Made by a program: the position numbers and the translations under genes. Of a stretch of 64,000 nt of DNA, positions 16,399 to 26,301 are shown one piece after another. The notes beneath the pieces are model-generated. The model was not told where the DNA came from and ran no database searches. It worked only from the letters and a program-made list of their open reading frames with translations. Position 1 is the stretch's first letter. Every line of letters starts with the position of its first letter. Source of the stretch: Oscillospiraceae bacterium (lineage in GTDB: Bacteria > Bacillota > Clostridia > Oscillospirales > Acutalibacteraceae); assembly GCA_015066625.1 (NCBI GenBank), contig SVOC01000004.1, positions 85,360 to 149,359 of the forward strand, written 5' to 3'.

Positions 16399-18600
16399 AT
16401 GTTTTTTGAAGCTTTCAAGAAGTACGAAACAGAAATCGCAGGCAGACCTTTTGTTGTTGAAGTAGGCAAAATGGCTCAGCTTGCAGGCGGCGCATGTCTT
16501 GTCCGTTACGGCGAAACAAACGTGCTCTGCACAGCCACAATGGCAGCAAAACCCAGAGAGGGCGTTGACTTCTTCCCCCTTTCGGTTGACTACGAAGAGA
16601 AACTCTACTCAGTAGGCAGAATTCCCGGCTCATTCCAGCGCCGCGAAGGCAAGGCAAGCGAAAAGGCAACCCTCGCTTCACGTGTTATCGACAGACCCAT
16701 CAGACCTCTTTTCCCCAAGGATATGAGAAACGATGTAGGTGTTGTTGCAACCGTTATGTCAGTTGACCCCGACTGCCAGCCCGAAATCGCTGCAATGCTC
16801 GGCGTTTCAATCGCTATCTCAATTTCAGAGATCCCCTGGGAGGGTCCCGTTTCAAGCTGTGTTGTAGGTCTTGTTGACGGTAAGTATGTTATCAACCCCA
16901 CTCTTGAAGAGAGAGCAAAGAGCGAAATGTATGTTACCGTTGCTTCAACAAGCGAGCTTGTTGCAATGATTGAAGCAGGTGCAAACGAAGTATCAAACGA
17001 TGATATGTATGACGGCATTATGTTCGCTCATAAAGAAAACCAGAGAATCGTTGAATTCATCAATCAGATCAAGGCAGAATGCGGCAAGGAGAAGGTTGAC
17101 TTCCCCTCAAACGATCCCGACCCAGAAATGTACGAAGCAATCAAGGATTTCGCAATTGAAGATATCCGCTATGCTCTTGATACAGATGATAAGAGAATCC
17201 GTGACGAGCGCCTTAAGCCCGTTTATGACAAGGTTCACGAGAAGTTCGATGAAATCTACCCCGATATGGAGGTTAAGATTGAAGAATGCCTTTACAAGGT
17301 TCAGAAATACGTTGTTCGCCGCTGGCTTCTTGACGACGGCAAGCGTGTTGACGGCAGAGGCATCAACGAAATCCGTCCCCTTAACGCAGAGGTAGACCTT
17401 CTTGACAGAGTTCACGGCTCAGGTATGTTCACCAGAGGTCAGACTCAGGTTCTTTCAATCACAACACTGGGCCCCATGAGCGATGCTCAGCTTCTTGACG
17501 GCCTTGATGAGGAAGAATCAAAGAGATATATGCACCACTACAACTTCCCCTCATACTCAGTCGGCGAAACAAAGCCCAGCAGAGGCCCCGGCAGAAGAGA
17601 AATCGGCCACGGCGCACTTGCAGAGCGTTCACTTGTTCCCGTTCTTCCCTCAGTTGAAGAGTTCCCCTACACAATCCGTGTTGTTTCCGAAGTTCTTTCA
17701 TCAAACGGCTCAACATCACAGGGCTCGGTTTGCGGTTCAACACTTTCACTTATGGCAGCAGGCGTTCCCATCAAGGCACCCGTTGCAGGTATTTCCTGCG
17801 GTCTTATCACAGAAGGTGACCGCTTTATGACAATGGTTGACATTCAGGGTCTTGAAGACTTCTTCGGCGATATGGATTTCAAGGTTGCAGGCACAAAGAA
17901 GGGTATCACATCAATTCAGATGGACCTTAAAGTACACGGCCTTACTCCCGCAATCATCAGAGAAGCTCTTGACAAGACTTACACCGCAAGATGCTATATC
18001 CTTGACGAAATCATGCTTCCCGTTATCGCAGAGCCCAGAGCAGAGCTTTCAAAGTGGGCTCCCAAGATGCTTACAACAAAGATTGACCCCGAAAAGATCG
18101 GTGATGTTATCGGTAAGCAGGGCAAGGTTATTCAGAAGATCTGCGCAGAGTGCAACTGTAAGATTGATGTTCAGGAAGACGGCAACATCTTCGTTTCATC
18201 AACAGATATCGACGATGCACGCAGAGCTATCTTCATTGTTGAAACAATTGCCAACGACCCCGAGGTCGGCGCAATCTACAAGGGCGTTGTTACCCGCCTT
18301 ATGAGCTTTGGCGCATTTGTTGAAATCGCACCCGGCAAAGAGGGTATGGTTCACATCAGCCAGCTTGACGTAAAGAGAACAGAAAAGGTTGAAGATGCTG
18401 TTAACGTCGGCGACGAAGTTATCGTTAAGGTTCTTCCCAAGGATGACCAGGGCAGACTCAATTTCTCACGCCGTGAGGCACTTATCGAGGTTGAGGGTCT
18501 TGTTCCCGAAAACACTGTTTCAGATGCTCCCAGAAAGCCCAGAAGAGATTTCCGCGGCGACAGAGGCAACAGACAGAGAAGAGAAAACAACAACGACTGA
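16399..18600 (+). CDS. pnp: Polyribonucleotide nucleotidyltransferase (PNPase)
   Basis: Phosphorolytic 3'-5' exoribonuclease for mRNA turnover. 733 residues from the ATG at 16399 behind AGAGAGG; the frame is open 22 codons upstream without a ribosome site. Domains in order: first RNase PH domain (FFPLSVDYEEK, IPGSFQRREGK), all-helical linker, second catalytic RNase PH domain (GRGINEIRPL, SSNGSTSQGSVCGS, MDFKVAGT), KH domain with GKQG near residue 570, and S1 domain (GVVTRLMSFGAFVEI). The tail is basic and Arg-rich (RRDFRGDRGNRQRR), a likely extra RNA contact. Follows rpsO as in many genomes. Confidence 0.97.
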   Translation: MFFEAFKKYETEIAGRPFVVEVGKMAQLAGGACLVRYGETNVLCTATMAAKPREGVDFFPLSVDYEEKLYSVGRIPGSFQRREGKASEKATLASRVIDRPIRPLFPKDMRNDVGVVATVMSVDPDCQPEIAAMLGVSIAISISEIPWEGPVSSCVVGLVDGKYVINPTLEERAKSEMYVTVASTSELVAMIEAGANEVSNDDMYDGIMFAHKENQRIVEFINQIKAECGKEKVDFPSNDPDPEMYEAIKDFAIEDIRYALDTDDKRIRDERLKPVYDKVHEKFDEIYPDMEVKIEECLYKVQKYVVRRWLLDDGKRVDGRGINEIRPLNAEVDLLDRVHGSGMFTRGQTQVLSITTLGPMSDAQLLDGLDEEESKRYMHHYNFPSYSVGETKPSRGPGRREIGHGALAERSLVPVLPSVEEFPYTIRVVSEVLSSNGSTSQGSVCGSTLSLMAAGVPIKAPVAGISCGLITEGDRFMTMVDIQGLEDFFGDMDFKVAGTKKGITSIQMDLKVHGLTPAIIREALDKTYTARCYILDEIMLPVIAEPRAELSKWAPKMLTTKIDPEKIGDVIGKQGKVIQKICAECNCKIDVQEDGNIFVSSTDIDDARRAIFIVETIANDPEVGAIYKGVVTRLMSFGAFVEIAPGKEGMVHISQLDVKRTEKVEDAVNVGDEVIVKVLPKDDQGRLNFSRREALIEVEGLVPENTVSDAPRKPRRDFRGDRGNRQRRENNND

Positions 18601-18610
18601 TAAAAAACAG

Positions 18611-18640
18611 AACCGCTCCGAAAAATCGGAGCGGTTTTTT
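18611..18640 (+). terminator. Terminator after pnp
   Basis: Eleven-base-pair stem, AACCGCTCCGA with TCGGAGCGGTT, loop AAAA, followed by TTTT. Confidence 0.95.
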
Positions 18641-18665
18641 GCTGTTTATATCGGAGTACATTACT

Positions 18666-18696
18666 CTTTGCACTTTGAACTTTGCACTTTGCACTT
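18666..18696. repeat. Short direct repeat TTTGCACTTTGAAC-like
   Basis: TTTGCACTTT occurs twice with a shorter third piece GCACTT, separated by GAAC or nothing, between the pnp terminator and the terminator of the convergent gene. It resembles a half copy of the repeat elements seen elsewhere in the window, with different sequence. Confidence 0.55.
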
Positions 18697-18722
18697 AAAA
18701 AGCACCCCGAAGGGTGCTTTTT
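18697..18722. terminator. Bidirectional terminator
   Basis: AAAAAGCACCC and GGGTGCTTTTT pair around CGA; A- and T-runs on both sides suit either strand. It mainly serves the minus-strand phosphatase gene ending at 18725. Confidence 0.9.
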
Positions 18723-18724
18723 TC

Positions 18725-20149
18725 TTAAAAGTGTCCGCCTCTGATTGCAACAACAACCTCGTCTATTTTCATATAAACAAGTCCCAGAACCTCAACCGCT
18801 TTGTAAAGGGCGGTGCGGATGAATGTGCTTACGGGTCTTGCCTTGAAATCCTTGGTTTTCTCGATTGTAATGCTGTCAAGAAGCTCGCTGTTATCGCCTC
18901 TGAAAGTCTTGACCGACATTGTTGAATCGGTGAATTCGATGGTTGAATATGTTGTCACATCTGCGTTTTCAAATGAATATGCGGTGTGAGGCCATTTATC
19001 CATACCTTCCATTGAACCCTGGTCACAGCAGGCATTTGTGTTAAGATAAATAATACCGTTGGGGTCTGTGTAGGTCTTGCCGCTTTCAGCTTTGCCTACA
19101 ACAATGCCGTCCTTGATGAAATGGCTTCTGCCCTGCATATGTGTGTGGCCCGTGAACACCATATCAAGGTCATACATTGTGAATATGGGCTGGAATACCG
19201 CATTGAGAAGAATACCGGTTTCGGGTTCAAGGGCTGCAATGCCGGGTGCATAAAGACCCTGATGCATAACACCGATACGCCATTTTGCATCGGGATTTGC
19301 CTTGACAGCCTCTGCTGCCATAGCTCTGTGGTCTGCCGCCGAGCCTGAGCAGGCGTCAAATACAAGGTAAAGCACATCACCGTAGCGGAACCAGAAATCT
19401 CTGTCCAGACCGGTAAAATATTTGCCGAAATATTCGTTGGGCATATGTGTGTAATAATCATACATCATGCCCTTTTTGTCGTGGTTGCCGATTGCAAGTG
19501 CCATAGGCAGGCTTCTTGTGTATTCAGGCATAAGCAGGGTCTGCCATTCGTCGGCAGCCTTACCTGTTGAAGTGTTGTCACCGGGTGAAAGCAGGAAGCT
19601 GATATCGGGATTCTTTGAAAGTGCCTCATCAAGCACGCTCTGCCATACATAACCGATTCTTGACTGCTCTTCGGGGTTATCCGTTGACTGACCGCCGATC
19701 TGAATATCGCCTATGAGCATCATTTTGTAGCTGTCGAAACCTTTTGATTCATACTTGTAAGCTTCGCTCCAGCCATTTTCGCTCAGCCACTGATAATAAT
19801 AGGTTGTGTTTTCTTCAATACCCGTCATTGTGACACGGCATACAAGCTGCTCATCGTTTTCTGCGGGAGTTGTTTCGCCCGTGAATTCAACATAATCCGT
19901 CATTGCCGCATTTTTTGCAAGCCTTACCTTGGGCTGTGCCTTGTCTTTTGCGGCGTGCCAGCAGATGTTGAGCTGAGTCTGGTCTGCACCTACACAAAGT
20001 GCAGGCAGAGTGTTTTCGTCACGAAGCTCTGCATAAACTTCTTTCCATTCATCCTCGGTCAATGACTTGTTGTCAAATGCGGCAAAGGATGTGATTCCGC
20101 AGCTTAAAAGCATTGCGGCAGCGAGTACAAGAGAAATAATTCTTTTCAT
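18725..20149 (-). CDS. Exported purple-acid-phosphatase-like metallophosphoesterase
   Basis: 474 residues from the ATG at 20149 behind a strong AAGGAGGAG site; upstream in-frame Met codons lack one. A signal peptide (residues 1-24, ending SFAAF) directs export. Residues about 45-140 form a fibronectin-III-like domain (TYYYQWLSENGW) as in purple acid phosphatases. The metallophosphoesterase motifs follow in order: IGDIQIG, SPGDNT, IGNHD, GVMHQG and FTGHTH, which give a complete two-metal site. The C-terminal tail has a hydrophobic stretch near EVLGLVYMKIDEVVVAI. Probably hydrolyses phosphate esters outside the cell; exact substrate unknown. Confidence 0.9.
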   Translation of the reverse strand: MKRIISLVLAAAMLLSCGITSFAAFDNKSLTEDEWKEVYAELRDENTLPALCVGADQTQLNICWHAAKDKAQPKVRLAKNAAMTDYVEFTGETTPAENDEQLVCRVTMTGIEENTTYYYQWLSENGWSEAYKYESKGFDSYKMMLIGDIQIGGQSTDNPEEQSRIGYVWQSVLDEALSKNPDISFLLSPGDNTSTGKAADEWQTLLMPEYTRSLPMALAIGNHDKKGMMYDYYTHMPNEYFGKYFTGLDRDFWFRYGDVLYLVFDACSGSAADHRAMAAEAVKANPDAKWRIGVMHQGLYAPGIAALEPETGILLNAVFQPIFTMYDLDMVFTGHTHMQGRSHFIKDGIVVGKAESGKTYTDPNGIIYLNTNACCDQGSMEGMDKWPHTAYSFENADVTTYSTIEFTDSTMSVKTFRGDNSELLDSITIEKTKDFKARPVSTFIRTALYKAVEVLGLVYMKIDEVVVAIRGGHF

Positions 20150-20302
20150 ATATATCTCCTCCTTGCTTTTCATTCTATCAAAGAAAAAACCAAAAGTCAA
20201 ACAGCATTTTTCTTGCTAAAACACTTTACAAATAAAAAAATTTGTTACATAATATATACTGAATATATATACAGTCGGACTGCATTGAAAGAGGAAATAA
20301 TT

Positions 20303-22078
20303 ATGGAAGGTAAAAAAGAAAGAAAAAGCAATACTCAAAAAAATATTGCACTCATCAAGCGGTTTTTTCCTTATTTGAAAAAACATCTGGGCACGGAGCT
20401 TGTGGTGCTTGCCTGTGCACTGATTTCGGCAGCCTGCGAAATCATTCTTCCCCTTGTTGTAAGAGAAATTACGGATAAGGGCGTTGAAAACCCCGCAGGG
20501 CTCACAACCGCACTGATTTTAAAAATTTGTGCCGCTTACATAGCACTCAGAGGTATTGACAGCATATCAAGCTACTGCCAGTCCTTCTGGGGTCACAAGA
20601 TGGGCACAAAAATAGAAAACGCAATGCGTGAGGATATGTTTGACCATTTGCAGACCCTTTCTTTTACCTTCTTTGACAACACAAAGGTTGGTCAGCTTAT
20701 GAGCCGTATGACCTCAGACCTTTTTGATGTTGCCGAATGGGCACACCACTTCCCCGAAATGGTGCTTATGACAGTGGTGAAATTCCTTGCAAGCTTCATT
20801 ATTTTTGCTTCAATGGATATCCGTTTTGCCCTTGCGATTTTTATTCTGATGCCCTTCATGATAATTTTTACCAAGAAATCACGCACAAAAATGCGTGACA
20901 CCTTCAAGCAGGGCAGACATCAGGCAGGTGAAATCAACGCAAGAATTGAGGACAGCCTGCTGGGTGTACGAGTAGTACGTTCTTTTACCAACGAAAAGGT
21001 TGAAAAAGAAAAATTCGCAAAGGGCAACGAGCAGTATGTTGTAATCAGAAACAGAAGCCACGGCTATATGTCCAGATTCCACGCAACCGTTAAGTTTATT
21101 GACGGTATTACATATATAGTTGTTGTTGCAATCGGTGCAATTCTTATGCGCGAAGGCATTACATCCGCAGGCGACTTTGCCGCAAGCCTTCTGCTTATTT
21201 CAACCCTTCTGGGTTCAATAAGAACCATCGTTGATTTCAGTGAACAGTTCAGCCGAGGTATAACGGGTGTTGAGCGTTTTGCCGAAATTATGGAAGAAGT
21301 CCCCGAAATATCAGACGGTGAAAATGCGGTTGATATCGGCGAGGCTCAGGGCGAAATCGAGTTCAAAGATGTTTCGTTCAGCTATGTCAAAGGTGAAAAA
21401 GAAATCCTTAATCACCTCAATCTGCACATCAGAAAGGGCGGCAATGTTGCCCTTGTAGGTCCCAGCGGCGGCGGAAAAACAACGCTTTGTAACCTCATAC
21501 CCCGCTTTTACGAAGCTGAAAGCGGCGAAATACTTCTTGACGGCAAGAATATCAGGGATATAACCCTGCGTTCGCTCCGTTCAAACATCGGCGTTGTTGC
21601 TCAGGATGTATACCTTTTCTCCGGCACAATCCGTGATAACCTTATTTACGGCAAAGCCGATGCCACGGAAGAAGAGATTATCGAAGCAGCAAAAAAAGCG
21701 GGTGCACACGATTTCATAAGTACACTGCCCAACGGCTACGATACATATGTTGGCGAAAGGGGCGTAAAGCTTTCGGGCGGACAGAAGCAGAGAATTTCAA
21801 TCGCCCGTGTATTCCTGAAAAATCCACCTATTCTGTTGCTTGACGAAGCCACCTCCGCACTGGATAACGAAAGCGAAAAGCTTGTTCAGGAGTCTCTTGA
21901 ACGCCTTGCAAAGGGCAGAACCACACTCACCATTGCCCACAGGCTTACCACAATCCGCAATGCAGACGAAATCGTTGTTCTAACCGAGGACGGCATTGCA
22001 GAGCAGGGAAGCCATAAGGAGCTTATGGCAAAGGGCGGTATTTACAGCAATATGTACAGTATGTATGCGACTATGTGA
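20303..22078 (+). CDS. ABC transporter, fused permease and ATPase (multidrug/lipid exporter type)
   Basis: 591-residue half-transporter that works as a dimer. The ATG at 20303 follows AAAGAGG; a frame open to 20213 lacks a ribosome site. Six-helix exporter domain at about residues 30-320. ATPase domain: Walker A GPSGGGKT at 386-393, Q-loop VVAQDVYLFSG, signature LSGGQKQR, Walker B ILLLDEATSALD, H-loop IAHRLTT. All catalytic residues are intact. No partner half-transporter is adjacent, so a homodimer is likely. Substrate cannot be inferred. Confidence 0.95.
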   Translation: MEGKKERKSNTQKNIALIKRFFPYLKKHLGTELVVLACALISAACEIILPLVVREITDKGVENPAGLTTALILKICAAYIALRGIDSISSYCQSFWGHKMGTKIENAMREDMFDHLQTLSFTFFDNTKVGQLMSRMTSDLFDVAEWAHHFPEMVLMTVVKFLASFIIFASMDIRFALAIFILMPFMIIFTKKSRTKMRDTFKQGRHQAGEINARIEDSLLGVRVVRSFTNEKVEKEKFAKGNEQYVVIRNRSHGYMSRFHATVKFIDGITYIVVVAIGAILMREGITSAGDFAASLLLISTLLGSIRTIVDFSEQFSRGITGVERFAEIMEEVPEISDGENAVDIGEAQGEIEFKDVSFSYVKGEKEILNHLNLHIRKGGNVALVGPSGGGKTTLCNLIPRFYEAESGEILLDGKNIRDITLRSLRSNIGVVAQDVYLFSGTIRDNLIYGKADATEEEIIEAAKKAGAHDFISTLPNGYDTYVGERGVKLSGGQKQRISIARVFLKNPPILLLDEATSALDNESEKLVQESLERLAKGRTTLTIAHRLTTIRNADEIVVLTEDGIAEQGSHKELMAKGGIYSNMYSMYATM

Positions 22079-22090
22079 CAAGGCTTTTTT

Positions 22091-22274
22091 AATTCGTAAT
22101 GCGAAATTCGTAATTAAGGGTCGCTTCGCTCCGGATTTATATATGTTTGCATTTGCACGGCGACGGTTATTGTAACTTTATTTCAATTTTAAAAAAATTT
22201 TTGGCTGTTGAAAATTCAATATAATGGGTAAGGGCGGAGCCCTTCCGACATTGCGCATTACACATTGCGAATTG
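22091..22274. repeat. AATTCGTAAT-type palindromic element (family A, copy 2)
   Basis: About 184 bases with ends AATTCGTAATGCG and CATTGCGAATTG. The left part is, inverted, the right part of the copy at 16191-16324, including GGGTCGCTTCGCTCC. The centre is different and AT-rich and includes TATAAT at 22220-22225, about 110 bases before fucU, which could serve the fucose genes. It also carries the hairpin AAGGGCGGAGCCCTT. Confidence 0.75.
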
Positions 22275-22335
22275 AATCTACCCCTAACTGTTCACTATAC
22301 ATTCAAAATAATAAAAGCAGAAAGGATAAATCACC

Positions 22336-22761
22336 ATGCTTAAAAACATCTCTCCCATCATCTCACCCGAACTCCTTAAAATCCTCATGGAAATGGGTCA
22401 CGGCGACGAAATCGTTATCGGCGACGGCAACTTCCCCTCAGCATCAATTGCTCAGCGTCTTGTGCGCCTTGACGGCCACGGTGTTGACGAAATTCTTGCC
22501 GCCATCCTTAAACTTATGCCTCTTGATACCTATGTTGATGCTCCCGTTGCACTTATGGATAACGGCGATGCATCAAATCCTCCTCCCATCTGGAGCGACT
22601 ACAAAAAGACTATCACCGCCGAAGAAGGCGATAAAAACATTGAGCTTGTTGAGCGTTTTGCATTCTATGACAGAGCAAAGAAGGCATATGCGGTTATTGC
22701 AACAGGCGAAACAGCAATTTATGCAAACATTATTCTTAAAAAAGGTGTTGTAATTCAGTAA
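22336..22761 (+). CDS. fucU: L-fucose mutarotase / RbsD-FucU family
   Basis: 141 residues. Interconverts the alpha and beta anomers of L-fucose so that the isomerase receives its preferred form. The family signature MGHGDEIVIGDGNFP (His and Asp at the sugar site) and the C-terminal ETAIYANIILKKGV are clear. It belongs with the FGGY kinase and fucI just downstream. RbsD, the ribose pyranase, is the sister family, but the neighbours favour fucose. Confidence 0.92.
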   Translation: MLKNISPIISPELLKILMEMGHGDEIVIGDGNFPSASIAQRLVRLDGHGVDEILAAILKLMPLDTYVDAPVALMDNGDASNPPPIWSDYKKTITAEEGDKNIELVERFAFYDRAKKAYAVIATGETAIYANIILKKGVVIQ

Positions 22762-22766
22762 TTTGC

Positions 22767-22887
22767 AAGTGAAAAGTTAAAAGTGAAGAATGAAAAGTTT
22801 CAGATAGGCTCCGCCTATGACCGAATGTATTGGGTACGGGTGAAACCCGTCCTTAACTATTCACTTTTCATTATTCACTATTCACTT
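22767..22887. repeat. AGTGAAAAGT-type palindromic element (family B, copy 1)
   Basis: Terminal inverted repeats made of AAGTGAAAAGTTAAAAGTG-like and CACTTTTCATTATTCACT-like stretches enclose two hairpins, ATAGGCTCCGCCTAT and ACGGGTGAAACCCGT. It begins 5 bases after the fucU stop and ends just before the ribosome site of the kinase gene. Related copies are at 31967-32088 and 40751-40800. Confidence 0.85.
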
Positions 22888-22901
22888 AAAAAGGAGTAAC
22901 A

Positions 22902-24368
22902 ATGAACAAAAAAGTATTAGCCATTGACTTCGGTGCTTCAAGCGGCAGAGCTATTGTCGGCAGCTTTGACGGCGAAAAAATCAGCCTTGAAGAAGTTCAC
23001 CGTTTTTCCAATGACCCCGTAAAAGTGGGGGATACAATGTATTGGGATGTTCTGCGTCTTTTTTATAACATCAAGCAGGGCATTGTAAACGCAAAGCTTG
23101 CAGGCGGATTTGACAGCATCGGCATTGATACCTGGGGTGTTGATTTCGGTCTGATTGACGAATTCGGCTGTCTGCTTGAAAATCCCGTGCATTACCGTGA
23201 CGAAAGAACCGTGGGTCTTATTGAGGAATGTGCAAAGACCGTTCCCAACGAAGAATTCTACGGTGCAACGGGTATTCAGTTTATGGAGCTTAATACCGTT
23301 TATCAGCTTTATGCACTGAAAAAATACCGTCCCCATATTCTTGAAAGGGCAGACAGACTTCTCTTTATGCCCGACCTTTTCGGCTATATGCTGACGGGTA
23401 AAATGACTACCGAATATTCAATCGCAACCACCTCACAGATGGTTGATATCAAAACAAAGGGCTGGGCAACCGGTATCCTTGACAGACTGGGAATCCCTTC
23501 ACGCCTGCTTGGCGAAATCAAGCCCTCGGGCAGTATTCTGGGCAAGGTGCGTAAGGATATCTGCGAAGAATGCGGCATTGATGAGGTCGATGTTATCAGC
23601 GTATGCGGTCACGATACACAGAGTGCACTGACTGCCGTTCCTGCGGAAAGCAAGGATTTTGCCTTCCTTTCAAGCGGCACCTGGTCGCTTTTCGGAACGG
23701 AGCTTGATGAGCCCATCGTCAACGAAAAATCCGTTGCGATGAATGTTACCAACGAAGGCGGCTACGGCGCAACCGTAGGCTTCCTCAAAAATATTATCGG
23801 ACTGTGGCTTATTCAGGAAAGCCGCCGCCACTGGAACAGACACGGCAGCGACTATTCATATGCAGACCTTGAAAAGCTTGCCCTTGCGGCAGAGCCTTTT
23901 AAATGCTTTATCGACCCCGATGCTCCTGAGTTTGTGCCTCACGGCAATATTCCTCAGAGAGTCCGTGATTACTGCGAAAAGACGGGTCAGCCCGTTCCCG
24001 AAGGCGTGGGCGAGGTTATGCGCTGCATCTATGAAAGCCTTGCAATGAAATACCGCCTGACCCTCGAAAATCTTGAAGACTGCACGGGCAAAACCTACCC
24101 TGCAATCCATGTTATCGGCGGCGGTACCAAGGATACACTCCTTTGCCAGATGACTGCTTCATCCTGCAACCGCAGAGTTGTGGCAGGCCCCATTGAGGCA
24201 ACAGTTCTGGGCAATATCGCCGTTCAGCTTCTTTCCTGCGGTGCACTCCAAAGCATTGAGCAGGCAAGAAAGGTTGTCAAAGCAAGCGAAAAAACCGTGG
24301 AATATTCTCCCGAAAATGCCGAAGCCTGGGCAGAAGCATACGAGAGATTCAAAAAAGTAATAAAATAA
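22902..24368 (+). CDS. FGGY-family sugar kinase (rhamnulokinase-type; probably L-fuculokinase)
   Basis: 488 residues. Phosphorylates a ketose at C1. The N-terminus DFGASSGRA is the RhaB-type phosphate-binding loop. [31 protein letters not shown] and the ATP-binding [14 protein letters not shown] are family motifs. By sequence it resembles rhamnulokinase more than enterobacterial FucK, but it lies between fucU and fucI, so L-fuculose is the likely substrate; RhaB-like kinases serve fucose in other gut bacteria. No L-fuculose-phosphate aldolase is in the window. AAAGGAG precedes the ATG. Confidence 0.9.
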   Translation: MNKKVLAIDFGASSGRAIVGSFDGEKISLEEVHRFSNDPVKVGDTMYWDVLRLFYNIKQGIVNAKLAGGFDSIGIDTWGVDFGLIDEFGCLLENPVHYRDERTVGLIEECAKTVPNEEFYGATGIQFMELNTVYQLYALKKYRPHILERADRLLFMPDLFGYMLTGKMTTEYSIATTSQMVDIKTKGWATGILDRLGIPSRLLGEIKPSGSILGKVRKDICEECGIDEVDVISVCGHDTQSALTAVPAESKDFAFLSSGTWSLFGTELDEPIVNEKSVAMNVTNEGGYGATVGFLKNIIGLWLIQESRRHWNRHGSDYSYADLEKLALAAEPFKCFIDPDAPEFVPHGNIPQRVRDYCEKTGQPVPEGVGEVMRCIYESLAMKYRLTLENLEDCTGKTYPAIHVIGGGTKDTLLCQMTASSCNRRVVAGPIEATVLGNIAVQLLSCGALQSIEQARKVVKASEKTVEYSPENAEAWAEAYERFKKVIK

Positions 24369-24396
24369 ATTCATCGAAATAGAAAGGAAGATTACA

Positions 24397-26193
24397 ATGG
24401 CAAAAAGCAGACTTATCGGCGATTATCCCGTTATCGGTATTCGCCCCATCATCGACGGCAGAAGAGGACCTCTCAAAGTAAGAGAATCCCTTGAAGACCA
24501 GACCATGAACATGGCAAAGGCAGCTAAGGCTCTCTTTGAGGAAAATCTCCGTTATTCAAACGGCGAACCCGTAAAGGTTGTTATCGCTGACACAACAATC
24601 GGCCGTGTTGCAGAGGCAGCAGCCTGTGCAGCAAAGTTCAAGAAGGAAGGCGTTGACATCACCCTTTCCGTTACTCCCTGCTGGTGCTACGGTTCAGAAA
24701 CAATGGATATGGATCCCAACACAATCAAGGGCGTATGGGGCTTCAATGCTACCGAAAGACCCGGTGCCGTTTACCTTGCAGCCGTTCTTGCAGCTCATGC
24801 ACAGAAGGGTCTCCCCGCATTCGGTATCTACGGCAAAGACGTTCAGGATGCTGACGACACATCAATGCCCGACGACGTTAAAGAAAAGCTTCTCCGCTTT
24901 GCACGCTCAGCCGTTGCAGTTGCAACAATGAGAGGCAAGAGCTACCTGCAGATCGGCTCAACCTGCATGGGTATTGCAGGCTCGGTTATTGACCCCGACT
25001 TCATTGAAGAATATCTCGGCATGAGAGTTGAATCCGTTGACGAGGTTGAAATCATCCGTCGAATGACCGAAGGCATCTATGATGAGGCTGAATATCAGAA
25101 GGCTCTTGCATGGACAAAGGCAAAGTGCAAGGAAGGCTTCGATAAGAACCCCGAATTCGTAAGAAAGAGCGATGAACAGAAAGAAAAGGATTGGGAATTC
25201 GTTGTCAAGATGATGTGCATCATCAAGGACCTTATGAACGGCAACGAAAATCTTCCCGCAGGCTGCGAAGAAGAAGCTGTTGGCCATAACGCTATTGCAG
25301 CAGGCTTCCAGGGTCAGAGACAGTGGACAGACTTCTATCCCAACGCTGACTTTGCAGAGGCACTTCTCAACACCTCGTTCGACTGGGAAGGCGTAAGAGA
25401 GCCCTACATTCTTGCAACAGAAAATGACGTTCTCAACGGCATCGGTATGCTGTTTATGAAATTACTTACAAACAGACCTCAGATGTTTGCAGACGTGCGT
25501 ACTCATTGGAGTGCAGATGCAGTCAAGAGAGTTACAGGCTATGACATCGAAGGCAAGGCAAAGGATGCAGGCGGTTTCATCCACCTTATCAACTCAGGTG
25601 CCTGCTGCCTTGATGCCTGCGGCGAAGTCAAGGACGAAAACGGCAACGGTATCATGAAAGAGTGGTACAACGTTACCGAAGAAGACGCTGACAAGATTCT
25701 TGAAGCTACAACCTGGAACGCAGCCGACAACGGCTATTTCAGAGGCGGCGGATATTCATCACGCTTCCTTACCAGAGCTGAAATGCCTGCAACAATGATT
25801 CGTCTTAACCTCGTTAAGGGTCTCGGCCCCGTTCTTCAGATTGTTGAAGGCTGGACTGTTAACCTTCCCGACGAAGTTTCAGACATTATCTGGAAGAGAA
25901 CAGACTACACATGGCCCTGCACATGGTTCGCACCCAGATGCAACGGCGAGGGTCCCTTCAAGTCAGCTTACGACCTTATGAATAACTGGGGTGCAAACCA
26001 CGGTGCTATTTCATACGGTCACATCGGTGCAGATATCATCACAATGGCATCAATGCTCCGTATTCCCGTTGCTCTCCACAACGTTCCCGAAGAGAAAATC
26101 TTCCGTCCTGCTTGCTGGGGTGCATTCGGCACGAAAGACCTTGAAGGCGCAGACTTCAGAGCTTGCGAAAACTACGGTCCTCTCTACAAATAA
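24397..26193 (+). CDS. fucI: L-fucose isomerase
   Basis: 598 residues, the expected length. Isomerises L-fucose to L-fuculose with Mn2+. The start [29 protein letters not shown] region is diagnostic; metal ligands expected in the family lie in TENDV (Glu), DVRTHWSAD (Asp) and [11 protein letters not shown] (His). It follows the kinase by 28 bases with AAAGGA upstream of the ATG, and is closed by a strong terminator. Some members also accept D-arabinose. Confidence 0.96.
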   Translation: MAKSRLIGDYPVIGIRPIIDGRRGPLKVRESLEDQTMNMAKAAKALFEENLRYSNGEPVKVVIADTTIGRVAEAAACAAKFKKEGVDITLSVTPCWCYGSETMDMDPNTIKGVWGFNATERPGAVYLAAVLAAHAQKGLPAFGIYGKDVQDADDTSMPDDVKEKLLRFARSAVAVATMRGKSYLQIGSTCMGIAGSVIDPDFIEEYLGMRVESVDEVEIIRRMTEGIYDEAEYQKALAWTKAKCKEGFDKNPEFVRKSDEQKEKDWEFVVKMMCIIKDLMNGNENLPAGCEEEAVGHNAIAAGFQGQRQWTDFYPNADFAEALLNTSFDWEGVREPYILATENDVLNGIGMLFMKLLTNRPQMFADVRTHWSADAVKRVTGYDIEGKAKDAGGFIHLINSGACCLDACGEVKDENGNGIMKEWYNVTEEDADKILEATTWNAADNGYFRGGGYSSRFLTRAEMPATMIRLNLVKGLGPVLQIVEGWTVNLPDEVSDIIWKRTDYTWPCTWFAPRCNGEGPFKSAYDLMNNWGANHGAISYGHIGADIITMASMLRIPVALHNVPEEKIFRPACWGAFGTKDLEGADFRACENYGPLYK

Positions 26194-26205
26194 TCAAAAA
26201 AATAA

Positions 26206-26240
26206 GACCTGCACGGTTCGTTCCGTGCAGGTCATTTTTT
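26206..26240 (+). terminator. Terminator of the fucose genes
   Basis: Eleven-base-pair stem GACCTGCACGG / CCGTGCAGGTC, followed by ATTTTTT. Confidence 0.95.
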
Positions 26241-26301
26241 CCTTGCTTTTTCGTCAGAAAATGATATAATAATTCCGATTTGGAAAAAGGAGAGAATAAA
26301 A

